This document shows, one piece after another, positions 1-8,772 of a stretch of DNA of 64,000 nucleotides (position 1 is the stretch's first letter; the number at the start of each line of letters is the position of its first letter). Position numbers and translations under genes: made by a program. A model generated the notes under the pieces. The model had not been told where the DNA came from. It saw only the letters and a list, made by a program, of their open reading frames with translations, and did no database searches. The stretch is from Aliisedimentitalea scapharcae (GTDB taxonomy: Bacteria > Pseudomonadota > Alphaproteobacteria > Rhodobacterales > Rhodobacteraceae): NCBI RefSeq assembly GCF_045277565.1, contig NZ_CP123584.1, positions 3,162,001-3,226,000 of the forward strand, read 5' to 3'.

Positions 1-67
1 GGGTTTCGATGAACTCGGCCAGTTCGGACGCCACCTGCATCCCGTGAATGTTGCGCATATTACCCAT
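1..67 (-). CDS. Partial N-terminus, possibly malate synthase G
   Basis: The reverse strand opens with an ATG at 67, followed by about 22 codons running off the window edge (MGNMRNIHGMQVASELAEF...). The segment N-x-HGMQVAxxLxxFIE resembles the extreme N-terminus of malate synthase G, the glyoxylate-cycle enzyme joining glyoxylate and acetyl-CoA, where an (R/N)HGLQV...F(I/V)E pattern is usual. A GGAG-like Shine-Dalgarno lies upstream. With so few residues the family call is tentative. The gene is divergent from pepN, so the 250 bp between them should hold both promoters. Confidence 0.4.
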   Translation of the reverse strand, partial: MGNMRNIHGMQVASELAEFIET

Positions 68-318
68 ATCCTCGCCACTCCCAATGTCTGGCTGTCACAC
101 CGTCTGTCTGTCTTGCATACGACAGTTACAGGAATGATTTCCCGCCAGCAAACACGTCGGTCAGGAAAACTTACCAATTTAACCGAATACAGTTTTCTGG
201 TTTTTTTGTAGACAACGGCATACAACGCCACCCTACCACGCACGCGCCCTGCAATGCCAGCTTGCAGCCACCCCGCCAGTTTCCTAACGTCGGGCCAATT
301 CATCACACGAGGCCCCCC

Positions 319-2871
319 ATGCGCGATGCTGCCCCCCAGACTATCTATCTCAAGGACTACACCGCCTTTGGTTATGTGGTGGACAGCGTCCATCTGACCT
401 TTGATCTGGCCCCCAATGCCACCCGCGTGACCAGCCGCATTGCGTTCCGGCCCAACCCGGACTCATCTGACAGGGCTTTCTTTTTGCATGGCGAACAGCT
501 GAGCCTGATGTCGGCCAGCATCGACGGCACGACGGTCGCGCCTGATGTCACGGACGAAGGTCTGACCTGTGATGTACCGGATGCGCCATTTATCTGGGAG
601 GCGATTGTCGAAATCGACCCGGCAAACAACACTGCACTCGAAGGGCTGTATATGTCGAACGGCATGTATTGCACCCAATGCGAGGCCGAAGGGTTTCGCA
701 AGATCACCTATTATCCCGACCGCCCCGATGTGATGTCGACCTTTACCGTGCGCATCAACGGACCGGAAAAGGTGATGCTGTCGAACGGCAACCCTACAGG
801 GTCCGGGGATGGATGGGCCGAATGGCATGATCCCTGGCCCAAACCCGCCTATCTGTTTGCGCTGGTCGCCGGTGATCTGGTCAACCACCCCGACCGGTTC
901 ACCACCCAATCCGGCAAGGATGTGGAGCTGAACATCTGGGTGCGTCCGGGGGACGAAGGCAAATGCGCCTTTGGCATGGAGGCGCTGAAGAAATCCATGA
1001 CCTGGGATGAACAGGTCTATGGCCGCGAATATGACCTCGACATCTTCAACATCGTCGCGGTGGATGATTTCAATATGGGCGCGATGGAGAACAAGGGGCT
1101 GAACGTCTTCAACTCTTCCTGTGTGCTGGCCAGCCAAGAAACCTCGACCGATATGAATTTCGAACGGATCGAAGCGATCATCGCGCATGAATATTTCCAC
1201 AATTGGACCGGCAACCGCATCACCTGCCGCGACTGGTTCCAGCTGTGCCTGAAAGAAGGGCTGACCGTGTTCCGCGATGCCCAGTTCACCGCCGACATGC
1301 GCAGCGGGCCTGTCAAACGCATTGCCGATGTGATCGACCTGCGCGGACGCCAGTTTTCCGAAGACAACGGGCCGCTGGCCCATCCGGTGCGGCCCGACAG
1401 CTTTCAAGAGATCAACAATTTCTACACTGCCACCGTCTATGAAAAGGGGGCCGAGCTGATCGGGATGCTCAAGCGGCTGGTCGGTGATGACGCCTATGCG
1501 GCTGCGTTGGATCTGTATTTCGACCGCCACGATGGACAGGCCTGTACCATCGAGGATTGGCTGGCTGTGTTTCAGGACACGACAGGGCGCGATCTGAGCC
1601 AGTTCAAACTGTGGTACGAACAGGCCGGCACCCCGCGTCTGTCGGTCAGCGACGCCTATCAGGACGGCACCTATACGCTGACCTTCGAACAATCGACGCC
1701 CCCCACCCCAGGACAGCCGGACAAGGCGGCCCGCGTCATTCCGATTTCCGTCGGACTGCTGGGCCCCAATGGGGACGAAGTACACGCCACGCAGATTCTG
1801 GAAATGACCCAATCCCGCCAGAGTTTTTCGTTTGAAGGACTGTCCGCCCGACCGGTGCCGTCGATCCTGCGTGATTTTTCTGCCCCCGTGATTCTCGACC
1901 GGGACACCAGCAACGGGGAACGGGCGTTCTTGCTGGCCCATGACACCGACCCGTTCAACCGTTGGGACGCAGGCAACGCATTGGCCAAGAATGCGCGTCT
2001 GTCGATGATCACCGACGGCGCTGCGCCGAATGCGGATTACCTGTACGCCTTGCAGAAATTGGTGCGCGATGACTCCCAAGATCCTGCATTCCGTGCATTG
2101 GTGCTGCACCCGCCGAGCCAATCGGACCTGGCGCAATCGCTGTTTGATCGCGGGATCACCCCGGATCCGCAGGCAATCTACGATGCCGCCGAAACCTTTG
2201 CCCAGACGTTGGCCCAAACCCTGTCCGACAGCCTGCCGCGGCTATATGCCGACACCACGGTCCCCGGCGCTTATGTGCCAGACGCCGCCGGGTCCGGCAA
2301 ACGGGCATTGAACTTTCGCCTGTTGTCCCTGTTGTCCCGTCTGGACGGCGGCGAACAGGCGGCGCGCCAGTATGAATCTGCCAACAACATGACCCAGCAG
2401 AGCGCGGCGCTCACCTGTCTGTTGTCGATCGACAAAGGCACGGAACAAACACAGGCCTTTTTCGACCAATGGCAGGGCGACCGGTTGGTCATGGACAAAT
2501 GGTTCGGTTTGCAGATCGCCTGTGCCGCACCGGACACCGCCGCCACTGTCGCCCTGGCTCTGACGCGGCACGCGTTGTTTGACAGGAAGAACCCCAACCG
2601 GTTCCGCGCAGTGATGGGCGCATTGGCCATGAACCACGCCGGGTTCCATCACGCATCGGGGACCGCCTATGTTCTGCTTGCCGATCACCTGATCGCGTTG
2701 GACGCCGTCAATCCCCAGACCACGGCCCGCATGTGTTCTGCCTTCCAAACCTGGAAACGGTATGACGCTGATCGTCAAACCTTGATCCGGGCTCAGCTGG
2801 AGCGGATTGCCGCCGTGGACACGCTCAGCCGGGATACAACTGAAATGGTCACGCGGATTCTGGACGCGTGA
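319..2871 (+). CDS. pepN: Aminopeptidase N (M1 zinc metallopeptidase)
   Basis: This cytosolic exopeptidase removes N-terminal residues from peptides in protein turnover. The substrate-recognition motif GAMEN is at about residues 254-258. The zinc site HEYFH is at 290-294, with the third ligand Glu at about 313 in LKEGLTVF, exactly the HEXXH-x18-E spacing of family M1. The length, about 850 aa, matches bacterial PepN. The reading frame is open further upstream from a TTG at 262, but the ATG at 319 (MRDAAPQTIYLKDY) starts where family homology begins, so it is preferred. The stop overlaps the next gene's GTG codon, suggesting translational coupling. Confidence 0.95.
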   Translation: MRDAAPQTIYLKDYTAFGYVVDSVHLTFDLAPNATRVTSRIAFRPNPDSSDRAFFLHGEQLSLMSASIDGTTVAPDVTDEGLTCDVPDAPFIWEAIVEIDPANNTALEGLYMSNGMYCTQCEAEGFRKITYYPDRPDVMSTFTVRINGPEKVMLSNGNPTGSGDGWAEWHDPWPKPAYLFALVAGDLVNHPDRFTTQSGKDVELNIWVRPGDEGKCAFGMEALKKSMTWDEQVYGREYDLDIFNIVAVDDFNMGAMENKGLNVFNSSCVLASQETSTDMNFERIEAIIAHEYFHNWTGNRITCRDWFQLCLKEGLTVFRDAQFTADMRSGPVKRIADVIDLRGRQFSEDNGPLAHPVRPDSFQEINNFYTATVYEKGAELIGMLKRLVGDDAYAAALDLYFDRHDGQACTIEDWLAVFQDTTGRDLSQFKLWYEQAGTPRLSVSDAYQDGTYTLTFEQSTPPTPGQPDKAARVIPISVGLLGPNGDEVHATQILEMTQSRQSFSFEGLSARPVPSILRDFSAPVILDRDTSNGERAFLLAHDTDPFNRWDAGNALAKNARLSMITDGAAPNADYLYALQKLVRDDSQDPAFRALVLHPPSQSDLAQSLFDRGITPDPQAIYDAAETFAQTLAQTLSDSLPRLYADTTVPGAYVPDAAGSGKRALNFRLLSLLSRLDGGEQAARQYESANNMTQQSAALTCLLSIDKGTEQTQAFFDQWQGDRLVMDKWFGLQIACAAPDTAATVALALTRHALFDRKNPNRFRAVMGALAMNHAGFHHASGTAYVLLADHLIALDAVNPQTTARMCSAFQTWKRYDADRQTLIRAQLERIAAVDTLSRDTTEMVTRILDA

Positions 2872-3341
2872 GCCGTGCCACCACCCCCAGTATGGATGAG
2901 AAGCCGCCAATGCCCACAGACCTGATACACAGGCGCGACACCCGCACCCCCAAGGCGCTGATTGGCGTGGCGGCATATTATCTGATCCTGTTGGGCCTAT
3001 GGGTGGGCGTGGACGCCGCCTGGTGGATCATCCTGGGGCTGGCCCTGCCCGGTCTGCCGGCCGTGGCCGACCTGTGGCGCAATCCACAGGCCGGGCTGAC
3101 CCTGACGGACACAAATGTCAGCTGGTTCAGTGGTCCACATCACGATCAAATCGATCTGGCGGAAATCGACATCGCCCGATTTGACACCCGTTGGGATTTC
3201 TCGATCCGGGTCACGCTGAAGCTGAACACGGGCAAATCGCTGCGGATCCCTTTTGAATCCCTGCCACCGCACCGCCAGTTTGAACAGCAGTTGCAAGACC
3301 GCGGGATCGACGTGAAACGTCGCCACTTTGTCTTTCTGTGA
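2868..3341 (+). CDS. Small membrane protein, function unknown
   Basis: The product has two closely spaced hydrophobic helices (roughly residues 28-62: ALIGVAAYYLILLGLWVGV, then WWIILGLALPGLPAVADLW), followed by a polar C-terminal domain of alternating beta-type segments (TLTDTNVSWFSG, SIRVTLKLNTGKSLRIPF). This resembles bacterial proteins with a two-helix hairpin and a PH-like cytoplasmic domain. It starts with GTG overlapping the pepN stop; ATG codons at 2892 and 2910 are possible alternatives. Coupling to pepN suggests co-expression but does not reveal function. No catalytic motif is visible. Confidence 0.65.
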   Translation: MSRATTPSMDEKPPMPTDLIHRRDTRTPKALIGVAAYYLILLGLWVGVDAAWWIILGLALPGLPAVADLWRNPQAGLTLTDTNVSWFSGPHHDQIDLAEIDIARFDTRWDFSIRVTLKLNTGKSLRIPFESLPPHRQFEQQLQDRGIDVKRRHFVFL

Positions 3342-3387
3342 TCCGCGCTTGGGTGCCCCGCGTATAACCCGCTATTGAACACGCCAT

Positions 3388-3424
3388 TGATCACGCCCCG
3401 GAAACAGGGCGTGATCACTGTTTC
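3388..3424 (+). terminator. Intrinsic terminator after the pepN operon
   Basis: A perfect 11-bp stem (TGATCACGCCC at 3388-3398 with GGGCGTGATCA at 3407-3417) closes an 8-nt loop and is followed by CTGTTTCC. The T-tract is short. It lies 47 bp after the membrane-protein stop. Confidence 0.65.
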
Positions 3425-3556
3425 CGCACCGGACCATGATGACACGCAATTTCCCGGTGAAGGATCCCGAAACACCGCATCTGCGCCTTTTTTGCGCCCA
3501 ATTGAGCTGTCAATTTTCAGGAATTGAACGAATTTTTGCCAATTGATGGAACCGAG

Positions 3557-4855
3557 ATGCTGAACCGACCAAACACTGCCCTGGATGCCCTGAAACCTCT
3601 GCTCGCCGCACTGGGCAAAAGGTTTGGCGTCCCGGCCTTGTCGGCCCCGGCCCCCCAACTTTTGTTGCCTGCCCCCGCCGCGCTGAACGAACCGACGCGC
3701 GCCGAACAATTCCTGGACATACCGATCCCGGATCACAGCAACGACGACGCGGCCTGTCAGACCACCCAATCCCGCGGCCAGTTTCTGGCCCGTCAGGATC
3801 GCTGGGACGAACTTTCGGCTGAAATCCGCAGCGCAGACGAAGCCCGCGACACAACGCCCGGCGGAATGCCCATTGCCGACTTGCTGGCCTATGGAGCCCG
3901 ATCCGATGTGATTCACGCCGTGGAACACGGGCTTCAGGACAATCTGCCGGTGACCCACAGCACGCTCACCGATGGCATCTCTGGCCTGGAAGAGGTGCGC
4001 GCCGAATATCCCCAAGACCCCTATATTGCCATGATTGTCGCCCATATGCATGTCGACATTGCCTGGGCCTGGCGGGGCACCAATTGGGACCCAGTCGTCC
4101 CCAAGCTGAACCGGGCCCGGTTTGCGGCGCATTTCGACCGCGCTTCGGACATCATGCAGCCCTACTGCTTTCTTGAATTGAACAGTCCCAGCCTGGCTGC
4201 CTGCTGTTGTGCGCTGTTGGCAGGCAAACAGATCCCGGGGCGTCGCATTGCCGACACCTACGAAGATCTGATTGATCTGGACCCTCACAATCACCGGCAC
4301 ATGCGCGCATTGGGCAATCACATGCTGCCCCGCTGGTTCGGGTCGTACACCGATCTCGAACTCGAGGCGCGCCGGACCGCCGCCCGAACCCAGGACATCT
4401 GGGGCGCGGGCGGATATACATGGGTCTGTTTCGATGCCATCGCAATTGATGATCAGGCCTGTGCCAACGTAGATGTGCCCTTCTTTCTGGACGGATTGCA
4501 CGACATTGTTGCAGCCCGCCCCAATCAGGAGATGATCAACCTTTTGGCGGCCTATTGCGCGGTTGCCATGCGCAACGGGTTGGGATTGAATCAGGATGCC
4601 GACCTGCCGAGGATGCAGATTTCTGATGCCGCCAGTTGGCTGATCCGCGACCATCTGACCGAAGTCCACCCCTTGATCTGGGCGCACGCTGCGGATGGGT
4701 TTGACAACAATTCGCGGGTGACTTCTTCGCGTCGATTTGCGGCACGGGGGCGCGCTGATGCGCTTCAGGTGATTGCAGATATGTTCCAGGATGAAATCAG
4801 CCAGGGACTGCGGGTGACCTTTACCCCCAATGGGCCCAAGCTGGCCCCGGGCTAA
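3557..4855 (+). CDS. Hypothetical protein, 432 aa
   Basis: I do not recognise a family. The protein is soluble, without signal peptide or membrane helix. Its N-terminal 60 residues are Pro/Ala/Leu-rich (LSAPAPQLLLPAPAALNEP). A mostly helical body follows, with conserved-looking Trp-rich stretches (HVDIAWAWRGTNWDP) and a CCCALL cysteine cluster. HNHRHMRALGNHMLPRWFG could be a metal or ligand site, but that is only a guess. The ATG at 3557, with GGAACCGAG just upstream, is preferred over a TTG at 3524. It is a single-gene unit between a terminator and the gatB leader. Codon use resembles its neighbours, so it is probably a real, lineage-conserved gene. Confidence 0.75.
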   Translation: MLNRPNTALDALKPLLAALGKRFGVPALSAPAPQLLLPAPAALNEPTRAEQFLDIPIPDHSNDDAACQTTQSRGQFLARQDRWDELSAEIRSADEARDTTPGGMPIADLLAYGARSDVIHAVEHGLQDNLPVTHSTLTDGISGLEEVRAEYPQDPYIAMIVAHMHVDIAWAWRGTNWDPVVPKLNRARFAAHFDRASDIMQPYCFLELNSPSLAACCCALLAGKQIPGRRIADTYEDLIDLDPHNHRHMRALGNHMLPRWFGSYTDLELEARRTAARTQDIWGAGGYTWVCFDAIAIDDQACANVDVPFFLDGLHDIVAARPNQEMINLLAAYCAVAMRNGLGLNQDADLPRMQISDAASWLIRDHLTEVHPLIWAHAADGFDNNSRVTSSRRFAARGRADALQVIADMFQDEISQGLRVTFTPNGPKLAPG

Positions 4856-4934
4856 GGGCAGGGTCGGCTTTTTATCTTGCAATTTCGCAATTTACTCACA
4901 CCACAAACCACAATATACGGCTAAATCTGCAAGA

Positions 4935-5013
4935 CGCAGCTCTGCTGTGCCTTGCCGCGCCCAACGGGAGAGCCCATCCCGCAGGGGGTGGTGCCGACGG
5001 GCAGGAGCCTTCG
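4935..5013 (+). repeat. Two-stem dispersed repeat, copy A
   Basis: This is the most diverged copy of the family also found at 12841, 12984 and 29129. Stem 1 is CGCAGC/GCTGTG (4935-4949). The conserved linker CGCCCAACGGG follows, then stem 2 (CCATCCC/GGGGTGG with one G-U pair) and the tail ACGGGCAGGAGCC. It lies about 90 nt upstream of the gatB start, on the same strand. Confidence 0.55.
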
Positions 5014-5101
5014 TGGTCGCTTTCGCGCCCATTCCCCCTTGCTCCTCGGCCTTTGCAGCCCTAGAACGCTGGCAAACCGGTATCTATGGAGCGGACAGAC
5101 C

Positions 5102-6613
5102 ATGCTCGACCTGACTTATGAACTCCCCAAGCCCAAAGTGATCGCGGGCGCCAAGCATGACTGGGAATTGGTCATTGGCATGGAAGTGCATGCCCAGGTC
5201 AGCTCCAACGCCAAACTCTTTTCCGGTGCCTCGACCAAATTCGGGGCCGAGCCGAATTCGAATGTGGCCTTTGTGGACGCGGCCATGCCCGGCATGTTGC
5301 CCGTGATCAACGAATACTGCGTCGAACAGGCGGTACGCACCGGTCTGGGGCTCAAAGCCGACATCAACCTGAAATCCGCCTTTGACCGCAAGAACTATTT
5401 CTACCCTGACCTGCCACAGGGCTATCAGATCTCGCAGCTGTATCACCCCATCGTGGGCGAAGGCGAAGTGCTGGTGGAGCTGGGCAATGGTCAGGCCCGC
5501 ATGGTGCGTATCGAACGTATCCACATGGAACAGGACGCAGGCAAATCGATCCATGACATGGACCCGAACATGTCATTTGTCGACCTGAACCGGACTGGCG
5601 TCTGTCTGATGGAGATCGTGTCGCGCCCCGACATCCGCAGCCCCGAAGAGGCCGCCGCCTATATCGTCAAGCTGCGCCAGATCATGCAGTATCTGGGCAC
5701 TTGTGATGGCAACATGCAGAACGGCAACTTGCGCGCGGATGTGAACGTGTCGATCTGTCTGCCGGGGCAGTACGAGAAATACCAGGAAACCCAGGATTTT
5801 GACCATCTGGGTACCCGCTGCGAGATCAAGAACATGAACTCGATGCGGTTCATCCAGCAGGCCATCGAAGTCGAAGCGCGCCGCCAGATCGCCATCGTCG
5901 AAGGCGGCGGCAAGGTCGATCAGGAAACCCGGCTCTATGATCCTGACAAGGGCGAAACCCGGTCGATGCGCTCCAAGGAAGAGGCGCATGATTATCGGTA
6001 TTTCCCCGATCCCGATCTGCTGCCGCTGGAGATTGAACAGGCGTGGGTCGATGACATCGCGGCCAAATTGCCCGAGCTACCCGACGACAAAAAAGCGCGA
6101 TTTATCAGTGACTTCGGTCTATCCAACTATGACGCTTCGGTGCTGACAGCCGAAGTGGAATCGGCGGCCTATTTCGAGGCGGTGGCGCAGGGGCGCAATG
6201 GCAAGCTGTCGGCCAACTGGGTGATCAACGAATTGTTTGGCCGCCTGAAGAAAGAAGACCACGACATCGCCGACAGCCCGGTTTCCCCGGCACAGTTGGG
6301 CGGGATCGTGGATCTGATTTCATCGGATGCCATTTCCGGCAAGATCGCCAAGGACCTGTTTGAAATCGTCTATACCGAGGGCGGCGATCCTGCTGATATC
6401 GTTGAGAAACGTGGGATGAAACAGGTGACCGACACCGGCGCGATCGAGGCCGCATTGGACGAGATCATCGCCGCGAATCCGGCGCAGGTGGAAAAGGCCA
6501 AGGTGAACCCAAAGCTGGCCGGATGGTTCGTCGGTCAGGTGATGAAAGCCACCGGCGGCAAGGCCAACCCCAAGGCCGTGAACCAATTGGTCGCGCAGAA
6601 ATTGGGCGAATAA
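5102..6613 (+). CDS. gatB: Asp-tRNA(Asn)/Glu-tRNA(Gln) amidotransferase subunit B
   Basis: GatB is the tRNA-binding subunit of GatCAB. It amidates misacylated Glu-tRNA(Gln) and, in many bacteria, Asp-tRNA(Asn), using ammonia delivered from GatA. The sequence shows the family start WELVIGMEVHAQ (about residues 20-31), the cradle-domain signatures NRTGVCLMEIVSRPD and GNLRADVNVS, DYRYFPDPDLLPL, and a C-terminal YqeY-like tail ending GGKANPKAVNQLVAQKLGE. The length is 503 aa, normal for the family. The frame is open to 4952, but the ATG at 5102 is preceded by GGAG and matches the family. gatA and gatC are not adjacent, which is common in alphaproteobacteria. Confidence 0.96.
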   Translation: MLDLTYELPKPKVIAGAKHDWELVIGMEVHAQVSSNAKLFSGASTKFGAEPNSNVAFVDAAMPGMLPVINEYCVEQAVRTGLGLKADINLKSAFDRKNYFYPDLPQGYQISQLYHPIVGEGEVLVELGNGQARMVRIERIHMEQDAGKSIHDMDPNMSFVDLNRTGVCLMEIVSRPDIRSPEEAAAYIVKLRQIMQYLGTCDGNMQNGNLRADVNVSICLPGQYEKYQETQDFDHLGTRCEIKNMNSMRFIQQAIEVEARRQIAIVEGGGKVDQETRLYDPDKGETRSMRSKEEAHDYRYFPDPDLLPLEIEQAWVDDIAAKLPELPDDKKARFISDFGLSNYDASVLTAEVESAAYFEAVAQGRNGKLSANWVINELFGRLKKEDHDIADSPVSPAQLGGIVDLISSDAISGKIAKDLFEIVYTEGGDPADIVEKRGMKQVTDTGAIEAALDEIIAANPAQVEKAKVNPKLAGWFVGQVMKATGGKANPKAVNQLVAQKLGE

Positions 6614-6635
6614 TCCGGGCCCAAATCTGGATCTG

Positions 6636-6664
6636 AAAAGGGCGCCGCGGTGGCGTCCTTTTTT
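6636..6664 (+). terminator. gatB intrinsic terminator
   Basis: The stem AAAAGGGCGCC pairs with GGCGTCCTTTT across a GCGGT loop, with one internal G-U pair, and continues into a T-tract. It begins 22 bp after the gatB stop. Confidence 0.85.
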
Positions 6665-6697
6665 ACGTCAAAACCCTAAAAAACCCCCGGCACTATG

Positions 6698-6731
6698 CGT
6701 GCACCGGACGTGCACCACCCGTGCACCGGTT
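6698..6731 (+). repeat. Three 11-bp phased CGTGCACC repeats
   Basis: CGTGCACC begins at 6698 and 6709, and CGTGCACCGG at 6720, exactly 11 bp apart. The block lies between the gatB terminator and the 3' end of the convergent MBL-fold gene. A four-unit CGTGC block with the same 11-bp spacing lies at 9523. Confidence 0.6.
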
Positions 6732-6781
6732 GATGTCGGGTTTTCTGGCCGGTACATTTGGTCTCCCGGCTCTCTTGATCC

Positions 6782-7567
6782 TCAAATTTCGATCAAGGAT
6801 CCAGCACCTGGTCGGTCATAGCCAAACACGGTCTGTAGCCGTGCCTGGATGTCAAACGATACACAATGCACAGGTAACAGACGTGGGATATTCGCCGCCC
6901 TGAACCAATCAATTGTCTCATCGACTGCGGGCTTTTCCGGGTTGACCAGATGAAACCCGCCGATGACCGCATACAAGTCCTGTCCGGTCACTTTTTGTGC
7001 GTGTGTGCAAATGTTGCAAATACCGCTGTGAGAACAGCCAGTCACAACCACTGCGCCTTTGTCCGTACGAAAGGCCAAAGCGGTATCATCCTCCATCGGA
7101 TCTTCAAAATAATACCCGCGCTCGAACGACACGACCCTGGGAATTTGCCCCAGAAAGAATGCGCCGGGCGCTATCTCCAACGGTTCTGACGCTTCAACAA
7201 CCTGAAAATCCGCACGGATTTTTCTTTCGATATCTGCGTAATTGTGCGGCAGATGGCGGTCCGGTGGTTCAATAAAGGGATCCAGAAACGCTGTCAGGAC
7301 ACGTGGATGCAGCACAATTTTCTTACGTGTCTTGAACGAATGATACAGAAGCCCGCGCGAGTGATCGCTGTGAAAATGCGAGAGCGCAATGATGTCGGCT
7401 GTTTCCAAGTCGATATTGGCGGTCGCCGCGTTTCGGCACCAGACATCTGACCACCCTGTATCAAACAAAATGTTGTGCCCTTTGTATTCAATCCAGGCTG
7501 AAAACCCCCATTCTGCCAGCCAGCACAGATCAGACACCAGATTTTCGTTCAATAACCGGATCTTCAT
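6782..7567 (-). CDS. MBL-fold metallo-hydrolase (COG1237-like)
   Basis: A 261-aa metallo-beta-lactamase-fold protein. The dinuclear metal motif SHFHSDHSRG is at about residues 63-72, downstream ligands are GCSHSGICN and IGGFHL, and a late His is in LLPVHC. The GCSHxGI and GGFHL pattern is typical of the family annotated as dihydropterin/ribofuranosylaminobenzene phosphate synthase-like hydrolases; the true substrate is unknown. The ATG at 7567 follows AGAGGGAA at good spacing, so the longer upstream frame is rejected. Base composition looks visibly less GC-rich than its neighbours (many AAA, TTT and ATT codons), which may indicate later acquisition. It is monocistronic and convergent with gatB. 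Confidence 0.85.
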   Translation of the reverse strand: MKIRLLNENLVSDLCWLAEWGFSAWIEYKGHNILFDTGWSDVWCRNAATANIDLETADIIALSHFHSDHSRGLLYHSFKTRKKIVLHPRVLTAFLDPFIEPPDRHLPHNYADIERKIRADFQVVEASEPLEIAPGAFFLGQIPRVVSFERGYYFEDPMEDDTALAFRTDKGAVVVTGCSHSGICNICTHAQKVTGQDLYAVIGGFHLVNPEKPAVDETIDWFRAANIPRLLPVHCVSFDIQARLQTVFGYDRPGAGSLIEI

Positions 7568-7846
7568 TTCCCTCTGGCTCCTTTTTTCGGACTTTCCCAA
7601 AACCATAGCATATTTTGCCGAAATGGACGAATTTGCAGCAATTCCAACGCTGTCGGGCGTCTCGTCGAAGTCTCTTATGCGCACAGTTTCGCTGCGATCA
7701 TCCCCGCGTTCCAGTGTGCATGCACAAGCGACACAGTCATAGACGTTCCGCCAGGTTCACTCTAACGCTGAGCCCCCTCAAACAAGCCGGTGCTTGACCC
7801 CCGGTGCCTATGCGCTAAGACGATACCCCGGAACATGGAGAGCCCG

Positions 7847-8416
7847 ATGCAGCAGTTTGAGTACAAGGTTGTGCCCGCCCCGGTCAAAGGCACCAAGGCC
7901 AAGGGGGTCAAGGGGCCCGAGGGGCGGTTTGCCAATTCGATCGAGGCTCTGCTGAACGAAATGGCGGTGCAGGGGTGGGAATTTCAGCGCGCCGAGTTGC
8001 TGCCGTCAGAGGAGCGCGCCGGGTTGACCGGGTCCGCCACCAACTGGCGCAATGTTTTGGTGTTTCGCCGCCCCGTTGATCAGGGGGTGCCGGTGATTGT
8101 CGCAACCGCGGCCGAAACCGAAGCAACCAAAGCGGCGGACACCCCCACAGAGGTGCCCGCGGCCACAGCTCAGCCAGTTGCGCCCGTGGTTGCGCCGCCC
8201 GTGGGTGCCGCCAACGACGATGACGTGAGCGGCTCGAATGCGCCTGCGGTCACGATCGAGGTCGATGACGGCGAAGGCGTGATCCCGCATTCGGTGCCCG
8301 GCCCCGGCGCTGTGGCGATGTTGAAGGATGACGGTGTCGAAGAGGTCAGCCCGGTTGCCGGCATGACGACGGCCCTGAAAGTCCGGGCCGCCCAGAAGAA
8401 AACCGAAGACGATTAA
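7847..8416 (+). CDS. DUF4177 domain protein
   Basis: The N-terminal 80 residues (QQFEYKVVPAPVKGTK...EALLNEMAVQGWEFQRAELLP...WRNVLVFRR) match the small DUF4177 alpha/beta domain, recognised by YKVVP, the GWE motif and the closing LVFRR strand. The rest of the 189 aa is a low-complexity Ala/Pro/Val/Asp tail without motifs, probably disordered. The ATG at 7847 is preceded by GGAGAG. The molecular role of DUF4177 is not known to me. The 3' end overlaps the convergent bolA-like gene by 4 nt. Confidence 0.8.
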   Translation: MQQFEYKVVPAPVKGTKAKGVKGPEGRFANSIEALLNEMAVQGWEFQRAELLPSEERAGLTGSATNWRNVLVFRRPVDQGVPVIVATAAETEATKAADTPTEVPAATAQPVAPVVAPPVGAANDDDVSGSNAPAVTIEVDDGEGVIPHSVPGPGAVAMLKDDGVEEVSPVAGMTTALKVRAAQKKTEDD

Positions 8417-8667
8417 GCCCCGATATCCAACGCCAGGGCGTGAATGCGCCCGACTATTTCGCCCAGGGCCTTGTGCACCATGCGATGTTGTTGCACCCGG
8501 GATTTCCCGGCAAATCCGGCGGCGCGGATCCGAACGTTGAAATGGCTTTCGCCGCCGTCCTGATACCCCGCATGGCCGCGATGGGCGTCGCTGTCGTCGT
8601 GCACCTCCAGTTCGGTTGGGTCAAAGGCGTCTTGTAGGCAGTGGCGGATTTCAGCTGTCACGGACAT
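8413..8667 (-). CDS. BolA family protein
   Basis: An 84-aa protein with the BolA class II KH-like fold. The conserved elements are LEVHDDSDAHRGH, the ligand-bearing segment SHFNVRI, and QQHRMVHKALGEIV with the invariant RH(R)xVxxxL pattern. BolA proteins pair with monothiol glutaredoxins in iron-sulfur cluster trafficking and iron sensing. The start at 8667 has AAGGAG 8 nt upstream. The gene is divergent from the J-domain gene, a pairing with chaperone-type genes that would fit an Fe-S or stress role (inference). Confidence 0.9.
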   Translation of the reverse strand: MSVTAEIRHCLQDAFDPTELEVHDDSDAHRGHAGYQDGGESHFNVRIRAAGFAGKSRVQQHRMVHKALGEIVGRIHALALDIGA

Positions 8668-8772
8668 TTGCGCATCTCCTTGCAAATATTTCTCTCGTCC
8701 CCTCTTCTATCTGGCGGTGCATAGATTACAATCTGCCCTCCGAGTCGAATAACGCGTCCAAAAGGTGCCCCT

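Noticed and set aside
463..2217. 584-codon open frame antisense to pepN
   Set aside because: Its translation is low-complexity with no family features, and it mirrors pepN codon bias. Similar long antisense frames lie opposite most genes in GC-rich DNA.
3146..4882. 578-codon antisense frame opposite the hypothetical gene
   Set aside because: It overlaps two plausible plus-strand genes and a terminator and has no recognisable motif.
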